A stretch of 64,000 nt of DNA from Primula veris (GCA_963682055.1 OY821740.1:17384814-17448813); one strand, 5' to 3'. Shown: positions 22,983 to 36,276, numbered from the stretch's first letter. Program-made: numbers and translations. The notes: a model not told the origin generated them from the letters alone.

Positions 22983-25879
22983 TCAGCACTTGAAACCTCG
23001 GCAAGCTATTAGCCACAGTATGATGATTAGAGCGATGATTCCCCCTCCGACCATGAGCTTCATCTGAAGGTTCTGAAGCCACATTTTTCGTCTCAACTGC
23101 CTCCCCTGTCTTTGGAAGCTGTCCGCCTAATTCCAAATCAGATAAAAAAAAATCAATATCATGTAAATTTTATATGTATAGATCTTGTCTATTTGCATAT
23201 TTCAAGCTCATTTTTATTTTTAGTTTTTGCTTCTTAACTGTAGTTCAATTGGTTGGTCAACTTAAATCTTATTTTTTCTGTGGATGTAAGTAGTCCGCCA
23301 AATTTCAAACATCAGGCATTAAACTAATAAACCAATCTCAAATTTCTAACACGAGGCTTATTTCGTTGCAGCTTTTGAGTGCAGCTAAATTTTTCCAGCT
23401 TACAAACATCAGCTAATTTGGTTCGCCAGCTTAAAGATTTTCAGTTTTCTGCCCTGGGAAACTAAAACATTTTAAGCCGGATGAACCATTTCTTTCTCAG
23501 AGATATAAGCCAACTTATTTGCTTCAAAGCTGCAGCCAAACAAACCTATATAATGATTGGAAACGACAGTATTCATTCTATAAGACAGCAGGGACCGGGC
23601 ATCATATCTATATACCTTATCTCATCATTATGTAGTGTATTTCGTCCACGAGTTAAGCATGAGTAGCAGATTTCTTACAGAACCGCAACATACCTGGAAT
23701 TGAAGATTTTCGGTTTTATCAACCAGGAGTTCAATCTTCTCTCCACGATCTAGCACCTAACAATAATTAATGCACAATTGTTTAGCAACGATGCACAGAG
23801 AGACAGATTATGCATCACAATTACTTTGTTAAGACAGAAATAGATTTAAAATGCAAATAGGAGACATGAACATCATCCATTATAGATGCCAATACTTTCT
23901 CAGGAAAAATACACCAAACTGGGTTTTTCAGTTACTTTCACTAACAACATAGATATTTTTATTCTTACCCACAAAACATATATGTTTTATAATATAGTTT
24001 TTAATCCAAATCACAGAAGACAGTCAACTTACACGACCATAAGGAAGACGTGAGATTAATTGGGTGATGCAGATTTATAAATAAGGATCAGGATACCCGG
24101 CTGAAAACCAAACGAGTGCAACAATACAACTCAAAGCAAGCTTCGTGCAAGAAAGATGTATAATATACCACATGCAAGGGCAAAACCAATGTCATGGAAA
24201 CTGCTAAGTTTCCACTAATCATCTTCAAAAATTATTTCGTCAGCAAAAAGAGAGGCTTTAAAACCTCATTTTTTGCTAACCATAGGAGAATGTGTAAACA
24301 TCACTTGCAAAGTCCTAACATACCACAAAACTAAGCAGATGGAAAGTTAAAGCAAAAATGGTGCACATAGTCTTGTCCATTGTTCTTATTGCAGTTAAAA
24401 TACATTAGAGAGCAAAGGGAATAAAAAGAATCTGTCGAAGCAAAAAACTGAATCTGTGTATAAATATACAATATTATTCACGTATTCAATAATGCCAACA
24501 ACAAAGTCCTAGTGACATGACATTGACCAGAGAAAATGTGAACACTAAAGATAAAAGAGAAAAAAACAGTAGTAGTCTTGCAGCTCATTTTTATTGCAAT
24601 AAAAAAATACCACATAACACAGAACAAACGCAATAAAGAGGAAAAAACCTTCTCAATGTTGTCCATCATTATCCCTTTAACTTCAGTTATTTGAGCTCGC
24701 AGCTTGGATAACTTACTCATCTCCTCTGGATGGTTCATGCAGTACAACATGTGTTCTTTTAACTTAGGCCTATGAAACAAAATGTATAACCACCCTTAAA
24801 TCTCAATTTTAAGGTCAAAATAGAAAGACGTTAAAAGTTTAAGGTATATAATAATGACCCGAATTCTCTGTCCAGATTGTAGGCAATACTGAACCGGTCT
24901 TCAAATAGATCATCATCTTCGTCATCAGCAAGTGGATGTGGACCATCGGTTCTAATACTCCCTCCATAGATCTGTTTAAAGTCATTTTTCACCCTCTCAA
25001 GAAACACAAAAGGCACACTTCTCCCAATTGATTCATCCGCAACAACCAGAAATACTGAATTTGAAAAACATATGATCATAAATATTGGCATACTATCAAG
25101 AACAAAAAAGAAGATTCTCCCACTATGTCAAAATATATGGTACTTACATCCTAAAAAAATAGACCCGCTTAGTTTTTCACACAGATTAAGGTTGGGTAAC
25201 TAATGTCTAGAAATTTGAACTGATCAATACTTCTCCATATTTGTTCTTTGCAAAACAATAACCAAATAAATTTAATTGACAAAAAGTTAGCATCTTCTTG
25301 ACATTAAATCTTCAAAGGGGAGTACAATAGTGAACCTATCGCCTTTTCAATTTTTATACTAATGGAGACTTATAATTTGCAACATATTTAGAAGTGGCCT
25401 ATCTTTTACGGACAGGGGGAGTAGGTCTGAAAGTTTCATATTGACAAAACACAACTAGTCCAACTTGAAAATTACAAAAAACCCTTACGAAGTCAAACCA
25501 GTTCGAACGATAACTTTATTCACTACAAAATGAGGGCAAAAGAGATATCTCAAATTTGTTAACAACCAATTTGGGAAAGTAATAACTTATTGTGAGCATC
25601 ACACGGAATACTAGCATGATACTTATTTTTGGACGGAGGAAATATTAATAAATATTTAAATTTCTTTATCTGAACGAAAAAATTAATACCAAATCCACTG
25701 TCTAAGAGAAAGTTGAATGTGTGCCCATCGCAAGAGTAAGTATATTTGCTGCTATTTGAAGGCAATTTTTGCAAGCACTGCACAGCAATGGTACTGAAGT
25801 TGCCGGAATATGGAGTGTGTTCAGCTAAAACAACAGATCCTTTCGCAACAAAGCTATAAATCAAGCCTTTTTGACTCAT
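22983..25879 (-). CDS. VAMP727: R-SNARE of the VAMP72 family, VAMP727 type
   Basis: Vesicle SNARE acting in fusion between late endosomes/prevacuolar compartments and vacuole or plasma membrane. Coding exons: 25879-25690, 25054-24859, 24769-24649, 23756-23694 and 23126-22983; phases agree; 237 residues. An N-terminal longin domain starts [14 protein letters not shown]. It contains the acidic insertion [16 protein letters not shown] (about residues 105-120) that distinguishes VAMP727 from other VAMP72 members. The R-SNARE helix has its zero-layer Arg in VLDRGEKI, and a C-terminal membrane anchor ([16 protein letters not shown]) ends in GFKC. The second donor (TTCGG|GTCATT) is weak but required by the frame. 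A non-coding first exon (about 28197-28260, ending TTCAG|GTAATT) seems to belong to this gene, which would make a 2.3-kb leader intron. Confidence 0.93.
23354..23547. mobile_element. MITE in VAMP727 intron 4
   Basis: Inverted ends AGGCTTATTTCGTTGCAGC and, at the right, GCTGCAGCCAAACAAACCT, same family as the MITE in RNASEH2A intron 1. About 194 bp. Confidence 0.6.
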
Positions 25880-26204
25880 TGCGTAAGCACAAATTTAACA
25901 CCGCAATATCACCGCCCACTGTCCGATAAGTTCTTAAATGCAGTGATACCTATGAAAAAATATATAACCCTTGTAAAAAAAATTCCATTTTAGTCATCAA
26001 ACTATACAAGGAAAAATAGGGATGAATAATTAAAGTAAACAAGCAAGATACCGAGAAGTATATGAACTGATATATTGCCATCCCACCTAAAAACACTTAA
26101 CAAAGTAGGAAGAGGCTCGTTAAATTGTTTGATAATTTTACACGCCCCTTGCTTGTGCCATATTTTGGAGCAGAACAAGAACATACAGAAACAAATTTAC
26201 TCTA

Positions 26205-27860
26205 ATAATAATGAGACAACACAAGTAGCTACTCAAATATCATGTAAAGCAATGTGCTACAATCTCATCTAAAAGCTTAAGCTATTATAAAAGTTCACAT
26301 GATATTATTAACTATCTTTAGCACCAGCATTTTTATTAACAGCCTCAAAACTCTCATATGTCAGATTTTACTAACATAACTTAACCTTTAAATCATCTTT
26401 ATATAAACAGATCAAAGAAAAAATACAGAGCAAGTAATGTACACAAGTAGCTAATAGAATTCCGGATAAGCAATGTGCTAAAGATCTCTACTAAAAGCTT
26501 AAGCTATTATAAAAATTCACATCATATATTCAATCATCATTAAAATAGATTTTATATTATTAATCTGATCCTCTCATATGTCAAATTTTACGGACAACAA
26601 CTCTAACGAAGCATAGCTCCAAACAGAGTTTCATCATAGGCAAAACTTAACTCTTAAATCGGTGATGCTATGAGTACAACTACATACACAGACCGGTGCA
26701 CAAACCCAAGGAAACAGGGGGTGGGACTCATTATTATCTATAACCCATTCGTCCAATAACCTAGAAAATAGGGAACATTTTTATTTGAAATCCTAGGACA
26801 ATGACACGTGTATAATCGGTGCAGTGGTATATGTACACATATGTGCACTTAGAATTTTTTGTCTTAAATAGCATTTAAATAAATAGATCAAAGAAAGATT
26901 ACAGCGCAAGTAATGTACACAAGTCGCTGGTCAAATATCATGCAAACCAATGTGCTACAATCTCGTTTATAAGCTCAAGCTGTTACAAAAATTTACACCA
27001 TAATATTACTCATCTTTAGCAACAGCCAACAGCTATTCTATCACCAAACCAATCGCGAACATGCCAATATATACTAACAGAAACCCGACAAAGCGTAGCT
27101 CCATAAAGAGTTTTGGAGGCAATATTTAACCTCCGAATATACTTTAAATAAGCAAAAACTTACGGCGCAAATAACATTTAATTACAGCCTTCATATTATC
27201 ACACTCACAGCTTCCTATTGATCAAGATTAGTTTTTTTTATAACAATAAACTAAATTTAAACTAGTTTATATAATCCTGTCTACAAGCTTGAGCTGTTAT
27301 GAGAATTCACACCATAATATTAATTATCTTTAGCAATAGCCGACAGCTATTCTATTACCAACCAAATCCGGAACATGTCAAGATTTACTAACAGAAACCC
27401 GACAAAACAAAACGTAGCTCCAAAAAGAGTTTTGGAGGCAAAAGTTAACCTTTCAATATCCTTTAAATAAGCAAAAACTAACGGTGCAAATAATATTTAA
27501 TTACAACCTTCATAATATCACATCTACAGCCGCCTATTAATATAGATTAGTTATTTTATAACAATAAAATATTAATTATCTTTAGCAATAGCCAATAGCT
27601 ATTCTATTACCAACCCAATCGGGAACATGCCAATATTTAAGCAGAAACCCGACAAAGTGTAGTTCCAAAAAGAGTTTTGGAGGCAATAATTAACCTTCAA
27701 ATCTCGTTTAAATAAGAAAAAACTTAAGGTGCATATAATATCCAATTACAACATTCATAATATCACACCCACAGCTGCCTACTCATTATAAAGATCAGTT
27801 TTTTTATAACAATTAACTAAAAGTTAAACTAGTTCATATAAAAGCATGATTATATATAAA
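26205..27860. repeat. Diverged tandem repeats in the VAMP727 leader intron
   Basis: About five imperfect copies, spaced roughly 220-475 bp, share the blocks AAGCT(T/C)AAGCT(A/G)TTA, TTCACACCATAATATTAATT, TCTTTAGCAA(T/C)AGCC, AACAGAAACCCGACAAA and GTAGCTCCAAAAAGAGTTTT. The last block occurs at about 26612, 27095, 27413 and 27658. No coding capacity. Confidence 0.8.
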
Positions 27861-28196
27861 TATTAATATTGTAATGATCAAAGAATCACAAAGAGAAAAG
27901 CTACAACAGGTACCAAAACCCTATAAATTAGTGCATCAATAACGATGTGTCGATTACCCGATCGAATGATAACAACCTTATATTTACTAAAAATTTTATA
28001 GTAAGAAAAATAACAGCCTAATTAGTAATTCCACAGCAATAAAAGCTGATCTGGTCTTAAATTGTGGAAGAATCGAAGACGAGGAAGATGTAATTACGGA
28101 AAAATGAGAAGCTAATCGTGTTTAATGTAATAGATATGTGTATGTAAGTGTATTGTGTATATGAATCGAAGAGTGAGAGAGATTTAAGAGAATTAC

Positions 28197-28262
28197 CTGA
28201 ACAAATTTGGAGTTTCCTTAGCGAGGAAGATGATTTATGCCACCACGAGTCGTGTTTCGGTG
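28197..28262 (-). other. Probable non-coding first exon of VAMP727
   Basis: On the minus strand this reads a CT/GA-rich leader ending CAAATTTGTTCAG|GTAATTC, a good donor. No gene other than VAMP727 lies downstream on this strand. A candidate acceptor (CGGACAG) lies near 25919, about 40 bp before the VAMP727 ATG. The transcription start is not resolved. Confidence 0.5.
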
Positions 28263-28619
28263 TTGTATTTTAATGATTAAATGACAGTTAATAGCTTAAG
28301 TTTTTATATATTTTTAATTACACCCTTCTAGTTTCAACCATTTGCATTTTCTCTTATATTTTTAAGCATAAATTAGCAAATTCAGGAGGTTTGATAATCA
28401 GAAGAGATAGTAAGTCTAATGACAAACAAACCAATTAAATCAAATTGTAACAATCTGATTTTTAAAAATATCATTACATACACTGGGTGTGCAGTTCCAA
28501 TATCAACTAGGTGTGTAAGAAGGTACAAAGCAGAAGTACACATTCACTTAATCAAACTCTTTTAGAGGAACTACGATGAACTTTTTTAGTGTGCTCATTA
28601 GTTTCGAAGGTTACATAGG

Positions 28620-29016
28620 CAGGGACGGAACAAAGGAGGGCTGGGGTAGCCGTGACCACCCCGACGATAATTTTTTATATTTTATATTTTTTTTATATAT
28701 GTAATTAAAAAAAATCTGACATATATACATTGATGGTCTCCCATACTTAAATAAAAGAGTTAATGGTGTAATGGTAAAATTGGACCATAACCTAGTTGAA
28801 GTTTATTAGTTCAAATCATGTTAGGTTTTTTTTTTTCTAAATTTTTTTGCTTTTTTAGTTTGAAATTACAAAATTTTTTAAATAACCATTGTATTTTCCC
28901 AAAAAAGATTACGTAGAAAAAAAATTTATTTTTATATTACACCATATTTTTTTCTATTCGGTATATTTTTTACACCACACACTCAACAAAAAAAAAATCA
29001 TACTAATTTCGCCCTG
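28620..29016. mobile_element. hAT-like non-autonomous element
   Basis: Ends CAGGGACGGAAC and TTTCGCCCTG are imperfect inverted repeats. The flanks TACATAGG (28612-28619) and TACATATG (29017-29024) agree in 7 of 8 bases, the target length of hAT transposons. Inside is AT-rich sequence with a tRNA-like AGTTCAAATCATG stretch; no transposase. Confidence 0.6.
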
Positions 29017-29470
29017 TACATATGGGTGAGATTTTAATGCACAATGACATTACTCTACCTCCTAAGACAAGTCAATATTGTCAGAAACTAAATACACAGT
29101 TAACTGAAATGATGTACTTTATGTCTTCATTATAAATTAAACCTAAAAGGGGTATTTATAATTATTATAGTGCAATAAAAATTACAATAGAATAACTTGT
29201 AATGTTGGCTTACTAATTATAATTAATTGTTTCAACCTAAACTTGAAATACAAGTTAATTTAAACAAGACAATATGTAAGTTCGAGGTTGGTTTTTTTTC
29301 TCACGTGACGACTTATATCTAGTAAAAACTAGTGTGTCCAATGTGTAAGGTAATTATAAGTCTTATTATTTTTATTAATTTGAAATAATCAAATAAATAA
29401 CAAAGGATCAAATTAGGAAAAGGAAACAAATTACTACATATGAGAACTTTTTCAGAGAATAAGTATGTAT

Positions 29471-29751
29471 GTCCTCTTATGGTTGCATGTTTAGTAGTGA
29501 CGGGATTAACAATCCAGTCTGGATTGTCGTCGTGAATTAAAATGATCGACGAATCAACGATCCGTAATATATTGTAGTGTATAATAACTCACCACCCCAC
29601 ACATCATATTGCAATTACATAAAAAAAAATAACATCATTATAGTATGACCCTTCCTAATATTATTTAATACAATCAAACACACCATTGATGGATCCCGAC
29701 AAAACTTATTATTTAATCCCGTCCTTCAAAATAATGCAATCAAATAAACTG
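29471..29751. mobile_element. MITE with GACGGGATTA inverted ends
   Basis: GGTTGCATGTTTAGTAGTG then GACGGGATTA near the left end (from 29481) is matched in inverse at 29712-29742 (TAATCCCGTC...ATAATGCAATCA), giving imperfect inverted repeats of about 29 bp. Exact borders and target duplication not resolved. Confidence 0.5.
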
Positions 29752-30424
29752 TGTAGCTTAAGAATAGAGTGAGAGAGAAACAAATTTAGAGCATGTGCAC
29801 CAGTTTCTTTACACTTTTCCTCATATTTAAGATAATTAGTATCACTTTTATATTTTTAGGGTAACAGTTTAACTTTATACATTTTCAGCCTCTCTATCAA
29901 ATTTATTATCATAACTAAATATTACTATATTTTAATATATTTCTATCAATTTTTTTCAACCCAAATTAATTTACTAGAATAAGCACATTAAATAACTTAC
30001 AAGTTTTATCGTATTTAAACTAAAAAGTACACTTTTACAACTTATAAGTAAACGTTTTGTTTTATACAAATTATCAGTTTTTTTTTATCAATTTCTCTAT
30101 CAAAACTATAAAACTCATATTTTTGTTATTTTATTAATTTATATGTGAAAAGTATAAATAAAGGAGAGTGAATAAGAGAAAATTAAGAGAGATAAATTAT
30201 TATTTTAATTATAAGAAAACATCTTGATCCCTTATATTTGAGGTATATTTAAATTCATGTAAATTTAAGTTAATGGATAAGTAAACTAATGCGTGTATAA
30301 TTTTAAAACAGTAATTGATCATATAAGTAAACTGATGCGATTGATCTTACGTGTGAGTAAATCGTTTCATTACCTATATGGGTTGTCCAATAATCCTAAA
30401 ACTCATTTTTTTTTTAAGTAATAG
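29752..30424. other. AT-rich intergenic DNA
   Basis: No gene seen. TTTAGAGCATGTGCACCAGTTT at about 29788 resembles the end of a Harbinger-type MITE, but I could not find the other end. Confidence 0.4.
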
Positions 30425-30685
30425 TGTTGTGCGGCAACTATTAGCAAAGTATCGCATAGCAAGATATGTATTGAGAGAGAGTAAAGTCGTCTTATTCAAG
30501 TATGAGTATGTGTTCAACTATAAAGACTCCAACCACTTTATATAATGGAGGGGTGGAACAAGATACATGTATAAGAGGGAAGCTAGAAAGCCATAAGTCT
30601 CAAACTTAAAGGTTATACATAATGTATGTAACATATACATGAATATAGGCAACCACATAATGTATCACAATAATGTATCACAACA
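30425..30685 (-). mobile_element. 3' LTR of the minus-strand copia element
   Basis: On the plus strand begins TGTTGTGCGGCAAC and ends TATCACAACA, followed by CTCCCCATTGGG, which is the polypurine tract read from the minus strand. It aligns with 37586-37827. Confidence 0.75.
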
Positions 30686-31392
30686 CTCCCCATTGGGTGT
30701 CCAAACATTCTGCAAGCTTCCTCGTCTTCATAAAATTTGTTGAATGGCATTCGCAATTGTCAACACATAAAACCTCAAGCCCGGAAAACCTGATATGGGA
30801 CAAAAACCGGATCATAGGACAAAATGGTGTTGCCGAATGGAGTGGGCTGAAACGCTATACAAGTGCGTTAATGAACTGACTAGAAAACATGTGTCTCATC
30901 AAAACCTTGCTAAGAAAACCCAGTGGGAAAAACTTGGTCGAAGGACAAAAGAGTACACAACTATCAGTAGTAGCGGGGGGAATAACCATTCACGGTGTGT
31001 CTCATTAAAACCTTATTAGAGAAAACCCTATGGGACAAAACTCTAATCGAAGGACAAAAGAGTGCATGATGGTTAGAAGTATATAAATGGATACTTCCCC
31101 TGATTTCGGCAATCATAAGTGAGAATGTGATTAGAAATGTGTCTCATTAAAAACATTGTCAAGGTAAACCCAGTGGGACAAACCCTTGAACTAAGGACAA
31201 AAAGAGTATCCAAGCATTCATCAGGATCCTCCCCCTCACATGCACACTACTGGGTGCGGGAATAATAACTAGTGAGAACTTGCACGCAATAGGGTGCTAA
31301 GCGTATTTGAGGATACACAGAACAGGGTGATAAGCATACGTCAGGATGCTCCCCCTCACTTGCACACAACAGGGTGCATGGAAACATGTCGT
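30686..31392 (-). repeat. Repeated motifs in the copia 3' region
   Basis: AAAACCTTG.TA/AAGAAAACCCAGTGGGA-type blocks occur at about 30900, 31008 and 31150, each followed by a block with GAAGGACAAAAGAGTAC or a close variant. ATGCTCCCCCTCACTTGCACAC-type blocks follow at about 31228 and 31347. The same two motif types occur in the 14.4-15.1 kb fragment. No coding capacity. Confidence 0.75.
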
Positions 31393-32829
31393 TTAGGAAA
31401 GCTCGGAGAGCTTCCTAAGTCCGATCGCTCTAACATGTTTTTGGAATGAATATTTTGGCAGTGACTTGGTGAACAAGTCTGCATGATTGTTCTCGGATCC
31501 AGTATGCTTCACTTCAATCCTTTGAAGAGCTTGTTGTTCATGTGTAAAGAACAACTTTGGCGAGATATGCTTAGTGGCATCATCTTTGATGTAACCATGT
31601 TTCGCTTGATCAATAACAACGGTGTTGTCCTCATAAATAACAACTGGTTCATCAGGATCATAAGCTAGATCACACATACTTCGAATATGGCCAATAACTG
31701 CTTGAAGCCATACACACTCTCTAGTCGCCTCATAGAGCGCGAGTAGCTCATAGTGGTTCATCGAAGTAGCCACCAAGGTCTGTTTATGAGACCTCCACGA
31801 TATCGCCGTGTTCCCAATGGTAAAGACATAACCAGATTGGGAACGTCCCTTGTGAGGGTCTGATAAGTAACCCGCATCGGCGTAACCGACAAGGGTCGCG
31901 TTATTTCGAGTGATAAGTGGGTTGGACTCACTCGTTGACACGTAGGCATAGAACAAACCCATATCCGTAGTATCCTTAAGGTAACGGAAGATGTCTTTAA
32001 TGCCATTCCAGTGGCGGCGTGTTGACGCGGTGCTGTGTCGAGCTAGACAATTCACAGCAAACGAGATGTCCGGTCTAGTACATTGAGCCAAGTACAATAG
32101 TGTGCCTATTGCACCTAGATATGAGCACTCAGGACTCAATATCTCTTCATCGTCCTCCTTTGGACGGAAGGGGTCCTTATTAATGTCTAGAGAGCGGACG
32201 ACCATGGGAGTGGATGACGGTTTTGCGTCGTGATGACTAAATCGTCTCAACACCTTCTGGGTGTAATTTTCTTGATGGACTAAAATTCCATCTTTACGGT
32301 GCTCGATCTGCAGGCTGAGGCAATACCGTGTCTTCCCAAGATCTTTCATCTCGAATTCCTTTTTCAGGAGTTTGGCAGTTTCGAACAACTCTTTCGAGGT
32401 TCCTATGAGATTCATATCATCTACATAGACTGCGATAATAGTGTATCCTGAAGTGGATTTCTTTATGAACACGCATGGGTATAATTCATCATTAACATAT
32501 CCCAAGCCGATCAAGTATTCACTTAGACGGTTATACCACATCCGTCCGGATTGTTTCAATCCATATAGTGAACGTCTCAGCCTAATAGAGAATGTGTTCC
32601 GTGGCCGGGAACTACTTGATTCAGGCAACTTAAGTCCTTCAGGGACTTTCATGTATATCTCTGTGTCCAGATCCTCGTAGAGATAAGTTGTGATCACATC
32701 TATGAGCTGCATATTCAGTTTTTCGGAAACTACTAAACTGATTAAGTAGCGGAACGTTATAACGTCCATTACGGGAGAATACGTCTCTTCGTAATCAATT
32801 CCAGGGCGTTGAGAGAAGCCTTGCGCCAC
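31393..32829 (-). pseudogene. Copia reverse transcriptase and RNase H
   Basis: Open stretch of 478 residues beginning MAQGFSQRPGIDYEETYSPV, the standard copia RT start. LYGLKQSGRMWYNRL and the active-site YVDD (32416-32427 on the plus strand) follow; the RNase H shows GYADAGYLSD, SGYVFTIGNTAISW and ETKAD-equivalent NNHADLFTK. In the first RT aspartate region DVITTYLYEDL the usual VKTAFL-type text has changed (ITTYLY). The RNase H STxE/AE motif reads TSMNHYELLAL. The upstream linker to integrase is broken, so this is a pseudogene despite its length. Confidence 0.85.
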
Positions 32830-33009
32830 TAGGTGAGCTTTGTATCTAACAATCTCATTACTCTCATTATGTTTCCTTACGAAAACCTATTTATAACCAA
32901 TTGGTTTAACATTGGGTGGTGTTGGAACGACAGGTCCAAACACTCTTCGTTTCGTGAAGGAATCCAATTCAGCCTGGATTGCTTGTTTCCATTGAGGACA
33001 GTCCGTTCT

Positions 33010-33492
33010 TCACTGACAATCAGCAACGGTACGTGGTTCCATGTCATCATTGCTCATAAGATCAGTGGCCACTGCGTATATAAACACATCATCGATGACA
33101 GTTTCGTTTCGCTTCAAAATATCGTTTAAACTAGTATACTCGACGGATATTTCGAGGTTATCAGGATGATTAGGAACTGGTGTTACATCAGGAACACGCT
33201 CCTCTAATACATCACCGTGATCCTTAATGATCTCATGTGGCAAAACTGATGCAACAGGATTTCTCCTCCTCCGAGGCAGAACATCCTTGGAACCAACCGG
33301 TCTTCCTCTTTTCTTGGGAAGAGTGGCGGACTGGACGGCCGACGGCAGCGTCCTTTGCTCGGTGGGTACAACCGGAGCAACATGTTCAACAGGAACATGG
33401 CGTCTCACAGGAACGTCTATCCTTGCAGGCACATTTGCAGCAGGTATATGTGATCTCGTGACATTTGCTAGGTCATTAAATGCGTCTGACAT
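33010..33492 (-). pseudogene. Copia integrase C-terminal / RT linker fragment
   Basis: 160 residues, rich in Pro, Arg and Val (KKRGRPVGSKDVLPRRRRNP near the middle), then a stretch NLEISVEYTSLNDILKRNETVIDDVFIY that precedes RT in this copia group. It is separated from RT by stop codons between 32829 and 33010. Confidence 0.6.
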
Positions 33493-33979
33493 TTGATTTG
33501 CAACATTTTACAGACCTAGGATTCTCTGCACCTCCTTATCACTATGTGCAGTAGGGGGATCGAGATGAGACATAGTGGGTACATGCCATGTTAATTCACG
33601 TCGTTCCTCATCAACGTTAACGTGCATTTCTCCCCTAATGACGGGAAGATAGTCTCATTGAAGTCACAACCCGCATGTCTAGCGGTAAAGAGATCGCCTA
33701 TCAAGGGCTCTAAATAGCGTATTATGGACGGGGATTCATAACCGACATATATTCCCCATCGTTTATGTGGTCCAAATTTTGAACGCTTTGGCGGCTCAAT
33801 TGGAACATTGACTTAACACCCAAACACGCATAAATGTGAGACATCGAGCTCATATCCAGTTATCAATTGGTACGCAGATAGTGGTTGGGTGGCCATGGGC
33901 CTCAGATGGACCAACGCAGCAGCATGTAAAATTGCATAGCCCCATGCAAAAATTGGAGTTTGGTGCGCATTACCAAAGT

Positions 33980-34453
33980 TCACACAATCATTTGCAAACG
34001 CTTAATGAAAGCTTCTGCAAGACCATTTTGGGTGTGAACATAAGCAACTGGATGTTCAAGATCAATTCCCAACGTCATGCAATAATCATCGAAAGTTTTC
34101 GATGTGAACTCTGTGGCATTATCAAGTCTAATAGACTTTATTGGATAATCCGGATGGTGAGCCCTCAACTTAATGATCTGGGCAAGGAGTTTAGGAAACG
34201 CTGCATTTCTTGTTGACAACAAAGCTATGTGTGACCATATTGTCGATGCATCAACCAAAACCATAAAATATTTAAATGGTCCACATGTTGGTTGGATTGG
34301 TCCACAAATATATCCTTGAATTCGTTCAAGGAATTGGGAACTAATTTTGTAGGTTTCACTTGAATTGGTTTGAGATTTGTCTTTCCAATAGAGCATGCTT
34401 GGCATAGAATTTTCGGATTGATCACAAATTTTTTCCTCCAAGAGGATGCCCAT
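33980..34453 (-). pseudogene. Copia integrase core fragment
   Basis: Contains the integrase core: MVLVDAST (first Asp), RLDNATEFTS (second Asp) and HTQNGLAEAFIKRLQ (Glu). The zinc-domain text CQACSIGKTN lies in another frame around 34410, showing frameshifts. Expected sequence after KRLQ is interrupted. Confidence 0.8.
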
Positions 34454-34574
34454 GTGATGCGTTCATCTTTCGAAGCATCGTATTTTGACCCTGGTGTCCC
34501 AGCTGGTCATGCCATAACATATAAATGCTCTCATCAATCAGCGCCCGCCGAATGATTAGATTGCTTTCAATGTT

Positions 34575-34961
34575 TCATATCGTGGTAACATACAAACCAC
34601 TTGAAAGACATCTCAACTTCTCCAAAATACGCTTTTGGTCGTATTGAGTGGAGGTGATGTAAAGGTATTCAATACCATTTTCACAAGCAGTTTCAATATG
34701 AAACTTGTTTTCTCGGATATCCTTAAAACTCAACAAGGTTCGACTGGACCTCGGAGAATATAAGGCCTCAGATATGGTCAAAAGAGTACCATTTGACAAC
34801 AAGACTTGGGCTTTACCAAAGCCTTCAACAAGGGTCGACGGGCCCGAAATTGTTGTCACTGATGTTACTTTAGGGGTAAAGTTGATAAAATAGCATTTAT
34901 CTTTTAAGATAGTGTGTGTAGTACCACTATCAGCCAAACAATCAACTGCCCCACAATTCAT
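34575..34961 (-). pseudogene. Copia aspartic protease fragment
   Basis: The protease motif CLADSGTTHTILKDKCYF (active-site DSGT) is followed by a region typical of copia protease-integrase junctions (LYSPRSSRTLLSFKDIRENKFHIET). The fragment ends at a stop after LSSGLYVTTI. Confidence 0.8.
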
Positions 34962-35182
34962 GCCTAAAAGTAAAATAATTTAAAGTTGGTCACACTAATA
35001 AAGGAATCGCTTAACGAAATAACTTTAAATTATTGCGAGAAAAATTTATTCATAATGCAAAACCACATAATCCAAAAGAAACAAATATCCAAGGGAAAAA
35101 GCATAATCCGAATGGAAATTAAAAACATAATCCAAGAGCTAAACAAGTGCTCAATTATTAACGAAAATGAAGAAAAAAAACT

Positions 35183-36276
35183 TTATTCTTCCATTTGAGC
35201 CACGAAGTCCGGGGTCTCAAGAATTTCCTTTCCGCTCGCTTCAACCATATTTGATTCGGCATTTCTACCCCTATGATAGTTTTGAACTTCTTGGGGAGTT
35301 GAAACACCACATTTGTAACACAGAATTTGCGCTTGAGCATTTTCTGTTGCTTTGGGACGACTGGCCCTATTTTTGTTTTTCCTACCACGAGACTTCCTAG
35401 GAGCCAAATGTCTTTGGTTCAGACGATTATCCAAACCTCGCTTGGATGGGCGAGCATTATGCTCCCCATAATTCCTTGGCTAACGGGACGACTGGACCTT
35501 GTCTTGGTTCCCATATCAGGAGGTGGTCCACGAACAGTATAAGCATCAGGCCTTGGAATAGCCTTTGTCCCAGCAGGACGAGAATTGTTGTTCCTCATTA
35601 AAACGAGGCTATTTTTCTCATCCAATAACAACTGGGTGATGAGCTCATGGAACTTGGTATACTTAGACTGGCGATATTGCTTTTGGAGCAAGTTGTCAGA
35701 GGTAGGAAATGTGGTGTAGGTCTTCTTCAGCAAGTCATTGTCGGTTAATGTTTCACCACAATACTGGAGAAGAGCACGAATCCTGCATACTTTAGCAGTA
35801 TATTTCGTAACGCTTTCGAAGTCCTGAAATCGCAGATTCAGCCAATCATGGCGGGCTTTAGGAAGCCATATGGTCTTTTGGTGGTCGAAGCACTCTCTGA
35901 GAGAGTCCCACAACATCTTCAGTGAGGTAATCGCTATGAACTCAGACTTCATTGCATCTGATAAGTGGCGGAAGAACAGAATCATCGCCCTCGCATTCAT
36001 TTCACGCACTTCCACTTCACGTTCATCCTCAGCATAGATGACCTCCAACAAGCCTTGGGCATCTAGATGGTTCTGGATATCTTGAGTCCAGTCCAAGTAG
36101 TTCTTGCCAGCGGCATCGAGTATCGGAAAGTCAAGTTTGATTGATATTTTTCTACAACGGGAGAAAAATACTGGATTAATTATCATATAAATCAACAGGT
36201 TTTTATGATTATGGTTTGCATAAGCACAAACTTGTTTCGAATCGACAGGTTCGAAAAATACTAGTTTTGCTTTCAA
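35183..36276 (-). pseudogene. Copia gag fragment
   Basis: Two overlapping frames. The first (36276-35419) holds the gag core (KLDFPILDAAGKNYLDWTQD at about 36160, KTIWLPKARHDWLNLRFQDF). The second (35434-35183) continues with a basic stretch and a damaged zinc knuckle: CYKC is present but the His/Cys half is not. Residues before KISIKLDFP read like untranslated leader, so the true start is near 36165 and not at the first ATG. Confidence 0.75.

Noticed and set aside
30673..31019. Short plus-strand frames at the copia 3' end
   Set aside because: They cross the repeated non-coding motif of the copia 3' region and have no family similarity.
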